Shown piece after piece: positions 44,742-56,615 of a stretch of DNA of 64,000 bases; position 1 is the first letter of the stretch; the number at the start of each line of letters is the position of its first letter. The notes beneath the pieces were generated by a model. It saw only the letters and a list, made by a program, of their open reading frames with translations, did no database searches and was not told the origin of the DNA. The DNA is from Sodiomyces alkalinus F11 (taxonomy: Eukaryota > Ascomycota > Sordariomycetes > Glomerellales > Plectosphaerellaceae). The stretch spans positions 352,621 through 416,620 of the forward strand of contig NW_021167084.1 of NCBI RefSeq assembly GCF_003711515.1, written 5' to 3'. The position numbers and the translations under genes were made by a program.

Positions 44742-45433
44742 GATTCGATTTGGGGTTTCTGTTGGCCAGGGGTGAACGTGTCTGGGCTGTACGGAGCATG
44801 TACGACGTCTGTATGTCAACGTTTGGATGAAGACCCTGGGCGCAGAGAAGTCGGTGTGAGAAGAAGAATTACAGTGTATGTACGAAAAGGGTGGGTGGTA
44901 GCGATGCAGACGCAGATGCAGATGCTGACTTGCTGGGTCGGCACGGGACAAAAGGTGCACATTGGGGATGCGACAGCGAATCTACATATAGAACGGGGGC
45001 CGCCAGACTCTCAGGGCAGCCAGCACTTTCAACTTTTAGGGGCAAGCAAGGGAATTCCATGTGTTATCATTAGCTATTACATACTCTTTTCTCTTTCCCC
45101 CATGGAGCCACGGACTTGTCCTGTAGTGAGTGGGTGGTATTCTCCGCTCGGACTAGATCATGAGGCTCTTGACCAGGCGTCTCGGGTGGGATGATGGGAA
45201 TAGAAGAAGAAGGGCCTGGTTGTTGGAGGTTGATGGGGATTTGGATTAATGAGGAGCACTAGGTATAAGACCTGCAGTGCAGAAACCCCTACGCGACACA
45301 ATACTGCGGTGACTGTGCTGTATGACTGCATTAGCCTCTTGGCGAACTTCTGACATGTCATTCCCAGTGTCATGGGGTTGGGCCCTGCTGTGGGTGCATG
45401 GAAAGGGAAAAGCAATGCGGTGGAGTCACGGGT

Positions 45434-45515
45434 TCCGGATGACATCCCGGGTCCGGGATCCGGGGTCCACCCTCCGAGACCCACCGTCCGGGATCCGGGG
45501 TCCGGACCCCGGATT
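45434..45515. repeat. GGGTCCGGGATCC repeat with a 22-base perfect palindrome
   Basis: Repeated GGGTCCGGGATCCGGGG units occur twice, separated by about 30 bases. The second copy ends in a perfect inverted repeat (45493-45514) centred on GTCCGGAC that could form a GC-rich hairpin. Confidence 0.8.
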
Positions 45516-46254
45516 CTCAGCGACGAAGCATGGATTTCTTGCCTATCACCCGCTCGGTCCCCTCTACACGAGTGCCTCAGAGCAATTTTGGGGGCATGGT
45601 AAAGACCACGGTACGGTCCGGCATATCGATCCTATTACAATAGGTTTGTTCTTTTCATGCAGCGGCTTTTCTTGGGCCTTATACTCCTCGACGTACATCG
45701 TCTCTGTAATGTCAAGTGGCTTTGGCAAATTGACATAGTGCCGTATGAGGAGCCCATTCATCAACACCCAACATGGAGTACGGATAATTACTTGCTGATA
45801 TTTTGAAATGGCCTAGAATCTGCATGTGGCCTCCTCTCACGTTGCTTTTCCCAGTATCGTACACATGCATTCTCATTCTCCTTGGTCAAGGTCAGGGTTT
45901 GATGCAAGCCAAGCATATCGATTGAAACACTTTAATATTACTCCGTATGAGTGTTCAATTTTTCTTTTCTTTGGGGGAGAGAGCCTGGACTCGTCCTCCG
46001 CCAACATTGAAAGCTCATCAGGGGCGGTCCCCAGTCGATTTCATGGACCATAATTGGCTTCCCGACCAAAACATCCCGGCTGGCTGGACATGGTCAACTC
46101 ATTGGTCGTCCAAGCATTCCGGACTCGATTCCGCGGCACAAGCCAAGGCCCGAGGACGCTTAAAGTGAGAGAGGGGGAGGAAACAGAAATGATCATCGCC
46201 CTGTTTTCTCCTTTCCGTGTTCTTATACCATGTACGAGTAGTTATACAGGGTTC

Positions 46255-46310
46255 TTTTTTTCTCTTCTTTTCTCTTGTTTTCTCTTGTTTTCTCTTTTCT
46301 TCTTCTTTTT
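46255..46310. repeat. TTTTCTCTTG pyrimidine-rich tandem
   Basis: Repeated TTTTCTCTTG-like 10-11-base units about 340-390 bases upstream of the rhodopsin-like gene start, in its probable promoter. Confidence 0.7.
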
Positions 46311-46644
46311 ATATCACATATCGTTTCTTCTCAGAAGGGGTCCAGGGCTTGCCCCCGAGGCACGAGAGAGAGAGAGATTGGGGACTGGTGATAGGGCTGG
46401 TGATGGCTTGACCGGCGAAGCGAAGCCGCTTCATCTTTCCTTGCACGGGTTGTTCCCAATTATCACATGCCTGCCTCTTCGGAGGAGACACGCCATATAA
46501 TATAAGGATCAAACTCCTTTCTGCTCGGTGAGCCGGCGTCACGAACGCGTCACGAGCTCACCGTAACGAGTTGTTGTTTCGGGGAAGCATCGGGAAGCAT
46601 CGGAATCATCACTTACGCCTACCGTTTTACGACGCGACGGCATC

Positions 46645-48094
46645 ATGTCCATGACGCAGGAAGAACTCGATGCCCTGCTGGCTGCGCCGGCTCTGGCGCC
46701 CCCGGAAGGAGAGATACCCAACTTTGATAATCCGCCCAATCGAAACGGCCTAGCTTGGGGTGTCACCACTCTTTGTATAGTCATTACGACTCTGTGTCTT
46801 CTTCTACGAGCCTATGTCCGGGTGTGGAGGGAGAAGAGGATACACAAGGAAGAAGGTGAGTGGGAGAAGAAGAAGAAGAAGAAGAAGAAGAAAAGAAAAA
46901 GAAAGAGGGAAAGAGGAGACAGAAAGAGAAACGCTGGTCCGCCCTTCTAACACGTCCCTTTTTGCCAGTCTTGATGATCTTGGCTTACGGAGCCCTCTGG
47001 GGCACCGCTTACGCCGCATACGGCATGATCTATGCGCCCGGCTACTACGTCCATCAATGGCATCTGACCAACGGTGACCTGGTCCGGCCTCTTTGGGTGA
47101 GTCCCCTCGTTCTCTTTGTGCATGTGCCCTTCACTCCCTGCCCGCTATGTCGAGGAGTGAGAACTAACCAAGAGTCCCCCCCCAGCTCATCCTCGTCTAC
47201 GGCTGCTGCTACTCCGTCGTCCTCCCGCTCATCAAGACCGCCATCCTCCTCGACTGGTGCCGCGTCTTCATCTCCATCGACAAGTACAAGAGCCCCTTCT
47301 GGTGGTCCTGCATCATCCTCAGCGTCTTCCAGTGCCTCTGGGGCCTGGCCTGCGTCATCCTCCTGAACCTGCAGTGCCGCCCCCACCGCGCCATCTGGGA
47401 GTTCTACATCCCCGCCCAGTGCTACGCGCTGCCCAGCGTCATGCTGGGGTCGGGGAGCGTGCAGGTCGCCACCGACGTGCTCATGGTGCTCCTCCCGCAG
47501 CGCATCATCTGGAAGCTGCAGATGAACTGGCAGCGCAAGCTCGGCATCTCCGTCATCTTCGGCGTCGGCCTCATTGCCTCCGTCGCCGCCTGCGTCCGCC
47601 TCGCCCACACCGTCACCTTCGCCCACGAGCCCGACAAGATGTACTTCATCGGGCCCCTCCTCTTCTGGGCCTGGGGCGAGATGGCCGCCGGCTTCTTCAT
47701 CCTCAGCGTTCCCTGCCTCCCCAAGCTCGCCGCCGCCTCGTCCCTCCCGTCCAAGGTCCGGTCGCTCCTCGGCCTGAGTTACGGGTCCAAGAGCATTTCC
47801 GCGAGGAACTCGAACCCGCTCGTCACCATCGGCGGCACGGGGGGTTCGAATAAGAAGCACCATCTGGTCAAGTCGACTCTGGGCACGGATACCTACCACG
47901 AGATCGAGGACGGGGTCGCCCTGGGCTCCGAGTCGCAGGAGCATCTGCGTCAGGAACAGGAACACGGCTCGGGCTTGCATCCGGCCAGGGAGGACGAGCG
48001 CGCCATTCACGTCACGCACTCGACGCGGGTTATAGTGACGAAGAAGGATTCTGGGAGCGATCTGAGCGAGAATCTCACACCGTGGACAAGGTGA
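46645..48094 (+). CDS. Fungal rhodopsin-domain integral membrane protein (PTH11-like class)
   Basis: Three exons (46645-46855, 46969-47096, 47186-48094) encode 415 residues, with GT-AG introns of 113 and 89 bases. Seven hydrophobic helices can be followed. GLAWGVTTLCIVITTLCLLLRAYVR carries the typical RxYxR end of helix 1. Others are MILAYGALWGTAYAAYGM, LILVYGCCYSVVLPLIKTAI, WWSCIILSVFQCLWGLACVI, QVATDVLMVLLPQRIIWKL (the family's D-x2-M-x3-P motif), LGISVIFGVGLIASVAACVR and LLFWAWGEMAAGFFILSVPC. The last 120 residues are a polar, likely cytosolic tail. This pattern is that of fungal rhodopsin-domain proteins related to PTH11-type receptors, but there is no CFEM domain and no ligand is known. 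Intron 1 has an AAG-rich run just after its donor. Confidence 0.9.
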
Positions 48095-48969
48095 GGCCGG
48101 CGTTTGTGTGTGTGTGTGTATTACTACGTACAGCATCAAGTATTGACAAGTTGAAGCCATTTGATCCTTTGCAAGTGATTCGCCCTCATGTTCTTCGTAG
48201 TCCAAGGGGGTCTTGTGAAGTTGTGCCATTATATAATCCCCCCCCCCAACATCCTGAGCGTCGCTTCTCTGCCCATAATCTGAGTATATCCCCCTTAATC
48301 ATCTCCATGTCGGCTATCGAGAGACCGAAGAAACCGACTTGCTTCAACAGAAGGGCACGACAGGTCTATCAACTTTGGCAGAGTTGCAAGACAACATGAT
48401 CCTTCACTTCTCACCGTTTTACACCAACTCAACCACAGGAATTAATCTTATTCCCTTTCCACGCAACCGCCCCAATACTGTCTACGTGCTGGCAAGCTGC
48501 CGTGGCATCTATCTCCTCAAGTGTAGACAAGGTTCCACGTCCATCGCAGGGCTTATCCTCCATCCTCCGGCCCCCCTGACAATGAGTCTCTAAATGAAAC
48601 TACCAGTTTGACTGCCGAGACATCTCGACTCGCATAATCTATTACATCGCTATTGTATTCCAGTCCATGGACAGGACTCTATTAGCGTAGGTGACACATA
48701 GTACGCCGGAAAAGTCCCTCCTATCCTTCGCCTATACGCGTGCTGCCCCATGCCTCTCTACGGCTTCCTCGCGGCATCGCCGCACCGCCAGCACAAGCCA
48801 TGCAACCGTCCTCGGCCAAGCACCTCAACTCCATCAAGCCTTTTATGGTCCCGACTTTAGGTATATATATGTACGTACAGGGACCTTGCCAATACCCGCG
48901 CGGAGTAGGAGGTGAGGATCTACTCGTTGACAACCATTTCCTTGTAGCAACATGTCGATCCAGAAGGAT
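48095..48969. other. Intergenic between convergent genes
   Basis: Shared 3' region of the rhodopsin-like gene and the chitin synthase activator gene. It has a short GT-run at about 48103-48119 and a C-run near 48240. No gene is seen. Confidence 0.5.
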
Positions 48970-51900
48970 CTACATCAACATCTGGACGGAGGGTCAGCAC
49001 AGAAACTCACAAACATCGTAGTCTGGCCAATGCACTTACACATTGATCGTCGGCCTTGCCCTGGGGAATGCCCATCTCTTCGAAAGTAGAAGGACCTTGT
49101 TTACCTGGCTTGGGTGCTGACGCCGGTTGTGCCTGCGGCTGCGGACGGGGCTGTCCACTGGGCGGCGCACTGTTCATTCGACCAGGACCAACGACTGGCT
49201 CTGGCCGAGCACTCGCAGGCCGGGGTCCTGTGCTTGCCGGCATGGAATCGTACCGATCCGGCCTGACTGAGCTGGGAAGACCAGGCCCAGGCCCAGGCCC
49301 ATGCCCAGGTCCAGGTCCAGGTCCAGGTCCAGGCCGAGATCCGGGTCGTGGGCCATAGTCCCGACCAGGCTGTCCTGGTGGCGTCGATTGCGCCGACTCG
49401 CGCGGCGGCTGTCCATAGCCTGGCCCGGGCCCCGGCCCATGAGGACCGGGGCCTCCAGGATGGGGTCGACCATATCCGCCCGGGCCCGGCTTCTGCAGCT
49501 TGTTCGATGCGGGGTGGCCAGCAGGACCACCTGGCCCGCCTGGTCCGGCGTAGGGCTGCGCAGTGGCCGGCCTTGGAACATCCTGACGGGGATAGCCCGG
49601 CCCAGGACTGGGTTGCCTATACCCTCCGGGTCCTTGGGACATACGGCCGCGGGGATCGGGTCCAGTCGGGGCAAGATTGGCCATCGACTGAGACGGACGA
49701 ACGCCGTCGTTCGGGTAAGGCCCACGACCGTTACCCCCTCCACCCGAACTCAGCGGCCGGATTCCAAATGCACTCGACGGTCGGTCGGCTTGCGGTCCGT
49801 ACGGACGCAGGCCGCCACGTCCTGAGGCGACATCGTCCTCCGGATAAGGAGCTGTCGACTGGGACCGGCCGCCGTGGAGAGGCGCGGGCCGGTCATCCTG
49901 AGGGTAAGGGGCAGCCGACTTGGGTCGCACCGCGAGATTGGCTTCGACGTTCAGCCCGAACGCGGGCCGACCCTGTACCGAGGCACGCGATGGGTCGGGA
50001 AGATGGACATTGTCCTGGACGACGGTCGGCTGGTGCCTCGGCGAAGGGTGAGGGGACACTCTCGGCGACGGTTGCCTGTCTACGGGCGTCGTCGGGCCGC
50101 TTTCGGTCAAGGTCGGCATGGCCTTGGATTGCTTCAGGCGCTCCGGTCTCTTGCCGCGCTGCGAGCCGTGCGTCGACTTGATCCTCGTCAGTGTGGTCGT
50201 CTCGTGATCTTTCTTCGTCAGACTCTTGGAGTCCTTGAGCGACTCCAGGCGGCCAACGGCATCCTTGTTGCCATGCTCGGCAGCAAGCTCGTACCAGTAG
50301 GCGGCCTGGCGCAGATCCTTGGAGACGCTGATGCCGATTTCGTGGTAGTAGCCCATAGCGAACTCGCCCGTGGGCAGCTTGGCGGCGGCGGCCTCCCGGG
50401 CGTACTTGAAAGCCAGCTGCTCGTTCTTGTGAAACACGCCCTCGTACCCGAAGAGGAACCAGCGGCTGACGCCGAGGGACGCCTCGGGTTGACCTTGCTT
50501 GGCCGCAAGGCCGTAGTAGTGAATCGAGTAGGCCGGGTTGAAATCGCAGCCAAGCTGGCACAGCTCATAGGCCTGGCCCATCTTCAGCTGCGCCTTGGCA
50601 AAGCCGAGGTACGCCGCCTTTTCGAGATACATCTTGGCCATAGCCAGGTCAACAGGCAGGAAGGCATCGGGGACGCTGATTTCGGGCAACTCCCTCGACA
50701 GCAGGAGGCCGAAGACGTACGCGCCTTGGGGGGCATCCTCGTCGGCCGTGTCGGCGGCCTCGTTGATGAGCTGCAGACCGCGCTGGAAGTCCTTGGGCTG
50801 GCCATGTTGGCCGAGCAGGCTCATCATACCGAGACGATAGGCGGCGGCCGAGTCCTTACTGCGGAGGCCGACGAAATAGTGCTCGATGGCCTTGTTGAAG
50901 TCGTTGGAGCTCTCAAAGAGCATACCCATGCGATACTCGGCGCGCCCGTACCCGAGACCAGCCGCTCGCTTGTAGCCGGCGTACGCCTCCTTCTTGTCCT
51001 GCCGGACGCCAAACTTGCCAAATTCGTGCCACTTTGCCTTCATGAAGAGGGCTTCCGGATGTTCCTGGGAAGCGAGGTACTCGACAATGTTGATGGCATC
51101 TACGCGCAAGGTGTGCTCGACATGCGGGGTTTGTGGCCGGGGTTGGCCGTCCGAATTCCTCGCCGCGGCCTCCTGCACGATGTCGATCCACGCAAGTGTA
51201 TCACGGGCCCAGGCGAGTTGCATCGAGACATTGTTCGAATGCAGGACGTGCTCCCTGGCGTTCCACAAGATTTCTTCCTTTTCGTCGTCGCTCGGTGGGA
51301 TGTTGTCTCCCTTCACCCTGGGAAAAGGCGAGAAGGAAGGGGCATCGCTGGAGCTCGCCATGGTGGCTGAGGATGTTTTTGGAGGGATGTATGACGGCGC
51401 GGCGGGACCGACTTGACGAGTGCTGTCGCCTTTGGAGGAGTTGGTGGCAAGGGTAGAAGATCGGGACTGGCCCTCGAATTGATCGCTGTAGACGCTCGTC
51501 GGTGAAGTGATGTCGTCTGCGTTTGCGGCAGGACGGGACGTGTTTCCGCGGGCTTCGAGTTCCATTCGTTGGAGATCGTCCTGCATGTTCTGAGGAACCT
51601 GAGGCGTCACGCTGTACAAACCCAAGATGCCATCAGTTCGTGTGTCTGTGGTTTAGAAGGCGCCACGAGAACTGCTTGTTTTCTCGGAGAATCCGAGGGG
51701 TGATTTTGATTTTCTCCCCTCCAGCGGAAACACTGAATTGACGAACGAGTGGCAGGAGCGAAGAAAGCAAAGGAGAGGTTCAAGGAGGGGCGGAGGGTTC
51801 AGGGAACGCAAGCAGAAGAAGGAAAGAAAACATAGCAGGGAAAGGAAAAGAACAAGAGGAACAAAAAGGAAAGAAAAAGGAACGGGCACAGGGGGAATAC

Positions 51901-51987
51901 GCACCGCTGAGGTGCAGGCGCAACGACCTCCGGCATGTAGTAGTCATCGGTACCACTCGGGACGAAGGTCGCGGCGAATTGGGGCAT
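48970..51987 (-). CDS. SKT5/Chs4-type chitin synthase activator with Sel1 repeats and CaaX tail
   Basis: Three minus-strand exons (51987-51905, 51611-49040, 48981-48970) give 888 residues. The N-terminal part is disordered (start MPQFAATFVPSGTDDYYMPE). Sel1-type repeats then fill roughly residues 210-480: HPEALFMKAKWHEFGKFGV, KKEAYAGYKRAAGLGYGRAE, SAAAYRLGMMSLLG, KMYLEKAAYLGFAKAQLKMG, EFAMGYYHEIGISV and QAAYWYELAAEHGNKDA. The C-terminal third is proline/glycine-rich with PGPGPG runs. A final 12-base exon after a 58-base intron gives the end DDQ-CMLM, a CaaX farnesylation box; yeast Chs4/Skt5 also ends in CaaX. The family binds and activates class III/IV chitin synthase and links it to septins and the plasma membrane. 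The 293-base intron 1 is long for this window. The extreme 5' start could lie upstream. Confidence 0.93.
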
Positions 51988-54900
51988 GTTGCTATCGTGG
52001 ACTGAGGGGGCGGATTCCTGCGGCTGAGAAGGCTTTCGCGGGTGAGAGTCTGCATAAATAGATCGGACTGGTCAGTGCGGCTGCGGATACTACGGGAGGT
52101 AAGAGGATAGTGGTAGGTAGGTAGGTAATAATAAGCGACAGCCGGGAAAGGTCTTTGGCGCCTAAAATGGTGACCGAAGAGGATATTGTTCTGTCAAGAA
52201 ATGGGTGGTGGGCTGTCGACGCCCAAAGATTGAATGCTTCGAAGAGCGTCTTTCCGGGCAGCACCGTACCGTACCGTTGGAGAGGAAACCTGACAAGGCA
52301 GAGAGACCAGGAACGAGAGAGAGAGCAAGTGAGGAAATGGGGGGGGGTGAAGGAGCAAAAGGAAGACCCCTCAACTGGGGACCGCGAGCGGGGGCAAGAA
52401 CCGAAGGCAAGCGAATGGCGTTGACGCAGGTTTTTGAGGCCTAATAACCGGTAGAGTGCAAGAGCATGAGGGGAGAAATAAAAAGGACGATGCGACCGAT
52501 GCGCAGGGTCCGAGACTCCCAAGGTTGTAGTAATGTAGTAAAACTCCGTACTCCGTAGGTAAAAAAAGAGAACATCTTGGCTTTGTCTTGTTTGCATGTA
52601 ATAACGGACGTGCTCCAACGAGCCACCTCGTGGCGCCCCTTTGCCAGCACGCACACCCACAGGTTGAAACGGAGGGAACGGTTCGGTGGAGGTTGTGGGT
52701 AGACCTCGCCAGGTTCAGGGGCCACAATATTGGCGGTGGAGGGGCTTAGAAGAGGGGTTCTGTTCTCTCACGCCTGTCGGAGTGCGGCGGTGGCGGTACG
52801 TTGTATATAATTCGTTATTTTAGCGACCGCTGGGACCACCATCTCCACAACGCCGTCCGTGCCTCTGCTTGGTAGCAATTGACGACTCTGTCGGTGATCG
52901 ATCCATACCGCGGCTATTGCTGCGCCCAACTCCAACTCGTATTGGGGGCGGTAGATGCAGCCCTTCAACACATCCCTTTCCTCTTTATTGTGTCCTGGCC
53001 TCGGATTCTTGCTTGCCCTGTCTTGCTCGTTTCCTTGCGTCTCTCGTGCTCGTCTCTCGTTTGTCGTCTCTCGCTCCAACGGTACAAGTGCCCGGAATGC
53101 AAAACAACCGACTTTCAAGAGGCATCCTCTTGCAGTATCCGACTTTCGACTGGTAAAGTGCGGTGCAGGGATCGGCAAGCAGCCAACTTACAACTAAAAG
53201 GGGATGAGGACCACGCTGGAACGCCTGCTCCGGCGGAGCGGGTATACGGCCCTTGGTGGTAGCCCATCATAGCCGCGGGAAATAGAACAGTTCTCCTGTG
53301 TTTATCGTGGAAAGATCGAGTGTAAATTCGTACAAGGAAGCAGGTGATGATTCTTATTGTCGCGGGTGGACAATAATGTGTGGTATATTCGTCGGTAAAT
53401 GGATTATGTCTGCGCAATTACGTCCATGGTCCATTAAGTGATGAGGCAATGGAAGAGATGAGAGGAGAGTCAGACAGATAGATATGGAGACGGTGAGGCG
53501 AAGACAAAGAAACAGGAGCGAAGGCAATGACGAGGGGGGGTCTAGGAGGAGAGGAAGAAGAAGGAACTACGGAGGGAGACTAAAAGGTGAGGTGCTCAGT
53601 AAGGTACCTTACCTACCTACCTAGGTACCTTAGGTACCTAGACACAGGTCACAAAGTTTTGTTACCTGGTACGACAAGCAAGCCGTTCGAATCGAGGTCA
53701 CGAGATTAAGAACGACTGGCTATCATCATCGCGTCACGGATGAAAGGAGTACCTTGGATGTCAGCCTCGCAGTAACACATCGAGGTCACGTAGGTGAGCA
53801 CCTAAGGTACCTACTAGGTAGGTACCTTAGGTAGCTACGAGTGTCAGTGTTTTAGTGCCTGAACTCTTTCCCTGTGCCTGTGTCACGATACCGGCAAGAG
53901 CAGGAACATCAGATGAACATCATGGAAAACGCAGTCGCAGGTACTGCGCATTTTGGTGCTGGAGAATGGAGATGACCCCTAGGGTACCTACTTTGTACAA
54001 AGTATAAGGTAGATACCTAGGTATTCATCCCCAAGTCAAATACCAGCGACAAATGATGGATGAAAAAGGTACTAAGGTATGGCCTGAGCAGGGAAACACT
54101 TTTATAAGTATAGGTAGTCAGATCTAGGAACGAAGAGGAAGAAAAAGCCATGCACTACTCCAACTTGGTCATGTCAGTTCCAATCGCTGGATACTTACTC
54201 CGCCGTTCTTCGCAAGCAAGGCATCAAAAGCCATATACAGTACAGACGGGAGCTATCATGGATGCAGGATCGCATCGTGACACTCGACGTCAAGACGAAC
54301 AAGGGTATGGAGATCCTCGCGTGTCAGTTCTGTTTGTTTCTACAAATAGACGGCGCTATGGGTTAAAGGTCCCCATAATAAATTGTGCCGTGTGCCGAGA
54401 GAGTGTTGTGTCTCTAAGAAGGAAATGCGTGTTACGGTCAAACGCTGCGCCACTCCCTCTGCTTGTTTCGAACGTTTCTAATTTTGAACGGACGGAGGCA
54501 ACCCGCGTTGTAATAATAAAGAGAACCCTGACGAATTCAAGAGCGCTAGGAGTGTGACCTTCTCCCACTGATATGACACCGATATGAGAAGATGCGGTCA
54601 CAGCAACATAATTCGATGCGATCATACCCACATGCATCGGAGTCATCACTACCCAAGGTAGCGAGGTAGAAAACTACGAGTATCATCCAGGAAGAGGGTC
54701 CCATGAACTCCGTAGCGATAAGATTTCGAGATGGCTAATCACGTGACTCTGCTTACCAATTTCCAACGCCATGGTCCCACTTGGTTCACTCCCCGTGTGT
54801 ACATAGACTCCCTGCGTCAGCATCTCTCAGCCTGGTCAAGCTGGCAATCTACGAATACCTCCCATACAACAAAGCTTCATGTATTGACGGATAGCAACCA

Positions 54901-55071
54901 TCTCTGACGATTTTTTTGTACATCCTCTCAACTCTGGCTAAGGGCATAGGCAGTTCAACTCCTTCTCCATACCTGCCTCTCGACCTAATAAAGTCTTGCC
55001 AAAAGAAACCAATCTCGACAATCAACATCGAAGAACCACTCTCGCCTCCCTCCACAGCCCCAACCGCCGCC
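51988..55071. other. Long intergenic region with TACCTTAGGTA-type palindromes
   Basis: Promoter and leader of the Chs4-type gene on the left, and upstream region of RPN12 on the right. Dense palindromic words (TAGGTACCTTAGGTACCTA and variants) occur at about 53596-53642, 53800-53836 and 53975-54025. Short open frames exist, but none has support as a gene. Confidence 0.5.
53596..53642. repeat. Cluster of TACCTTAGGTA / TAGGTACCTA palindromes
   Basis: The densest local example of the dispersed palindromic word family: overlapping AAGGTACCTTACC, three ACCTACCT units, CTAGGTACCTTAGG and GTACCTAG. Confidence 0.75.
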
Positions 55072-56025
55072 ATGGCCGACCGCACCCTCCAACAAATCCT
55101 CACCCAGCTCAAAACCCGGGGCCCCTCCCTCTCCTACGCCGACTCCCTCGCCCTCCTCTCCAAAGCCAAGCTCACCCTCCTCCAGCTCCACGCCCTGACC
55201 CCGTCCTCCTCCACCCCGGCCCACCTCCTCCCCCTCGCCCGCGAGACCTACGAGCAGGGCGCCCTGGCCTCCATCCGCGCCCACGACCCGGACGCCTTCA
55301 CCCACTACGTCCAGCGCCTGCAGCCCTTCTACGAGCTCCCCGCCGACGTCCTGCCCCCCAACGCCCCCGAGCGCAACAAGGTCACCGGCCTCTACCTCCT
55401 CCTCCTGCTCACCGAGGGCCGCTACGCCGAGTTCCACTCCGAGCTCGAGTCCCTCGCCTGCCGCGACTCGGGCGGCGACGAGACCGACCGCTACCTCGGC
55501 TACCCCATCCGTCTGGAGAGGTGGCTCATGGAGGGCAGCTACGACCGCGTCTGGAAGGCGATCCAGAGCCGCGAGGTGCCTTGCGAGGAGTACGGCGTGT
55601 TCTCTGAGGTCAGCATTTCCCCTCGTGCCTCGTGCCTCGTGCCTTGTGCCCTTTGCTTTCTTCTTCCGCTTTCCCGTGTCTTCCATGAGGAACTATCATT
55701 ATCATCGTACTGACTGAACTGTATTTCCTTTTCCGCGAAACAGATCCTCACCAGCCAAATCCGCTCCGAAATCGCCTCCAGCAGCGAACGCGCCTACCCA
55801 AGCCTACCACTGAGCTCCACCAAGTCCCTCCTCTTCCTCGACTCCGAGGGCGCCGTCGTCGAGTTTGCCCAGCACCGCGGCTGGGTCGTCCGCGACGGTC
55901 ACATCTACTTCCCCGACCCCGCCGAGGCCGGCGACGACGAGAGCGGGCGGCAGCAGAAGGAAGTCAGCAAGATGATCATCGAGAATACCCTGGGCTACGC
56001 TCGCCAGTTGGAGACTATTGTCTAG
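55072..56025 (+). CDS. RPN12: 26S proteasome regulatory subunit Rpn12
   Basis: Two exons (55072-55608, 55744-56025) with a 135-base intron encode 272 residues, the normal length for Rpn12/PSMD8. The start MADRTLQQILTQLK lies in a good context (gccATGG). The CSN8/PSMD8/eIF3k-type PCI domain covers most of the protein: RETYEQGALASIRAHDPDAF, QLQPFYELPADVLP-like RLQPFYELPADVLPPNAPER, and GLYLLLLLTEGRYAEFHSEL. It ends with the winged-helix part, KSLLFLDSEGAVVEFAQHRGW and SKMIIENTLGYARQLETIV. Rpn12 is a lid subunit whose incorporation completes lid assembly and allows docking on the proteasome base. It is convergent with the alpha-COP gene, 590 bases apart. A codon-optimised, C-ending bias marks it as a highly expressed housekeeping gene. 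Confidence 0.96.
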
Positions 56026-56615
56026 GAGCTTACCTGTGGGAAGGGGGCGGGGGCGTCGGAGGAGAAAGAGAAAGGGACACGGTGCATGACTTAGCGTGTT
56101 GTATTAATATCTAGACCGCCGTCCTGGATGGCAAGAGAAAATACAGGTTTCTCAGACGTTGTGGTCTCTCAGACGTTGTGGTCTCTCAGCCATCGTACGG
56201 ATACATTTCCTAAAACTGGCACCTCAGTGAGGTATTGACAAGCAACATAACGTTCACACTTATTTTCAACATGCGGCAACAATGCTATGCAAAGTCATTT
56301 TGCATCTCAAACAACACTCAAAAGGCTACAATATACACATCACCGCCACTTGCATCCCCAGGATATATCATGAGTATTGAAATATTCACCTCAATTTCGT
56401 CCTGCTTGCATCGTGACGGTACTCAATGACAACATGACTCCGGGACATGACTCCAGGACGTCTCACAAAACAGTGCAATCACTCATCTCTAAGGTTATTT
56501 TCTCCTTGTGGTCCCCCCTATCCCCCAGTCTTTTCCTTCGACCATTCATGCATCTGCCTCTGCCTCTGCCTCGGTGGCCACCCCTTGACCCCGAACACGA
56601 ACACCCTTCTAGCCA
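56026..56615. other. Intergenic between convergent RPN12 and alpha-COP genes
   Basis: Shared 3' region. A short tandem of TCTCAGACGTTGTGG occurs at about 56150-56185. No gene is seen. Confidence 0.55.

Larger units (their letters stand above)
44742..46644. other. Long intergenic region with palindromic and pyrimidine repeats
   Basis: Promoter side of two divergent genes (FMO and rhodopsin-like). Holds a GGATCCGGGGTCC-type repeat with a perfect palindrome (45434-45515) and a TTTTCTCTTG tandem (46255-46310). No gene is supported. Confidence 0.5.

Noticed and set aside
49874..51370. A plus-strand open frame of about 500 codons opposite the chitin synthase activator
   Set aside because: Antisense shadow of the Sel1-repeat coding region. 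The composition is leucine/arginine/glycine-rich with no motif.
51780..52055. An upstream ATG at 52055 as start of the chitin synthase activator
   Set aside because: It is out of frame with the conserved N-terminus MPQFAATFVPSG and would need an extra unproven intron.
53596..54025. The palindromic TAGGTACC clusters as a CRISPR array or LTR
   Set aside because: There is no regular spacing or spacer structure, the words overlap, and the host is a eukaryote. No direct-repeat pair frames an internal sequence.
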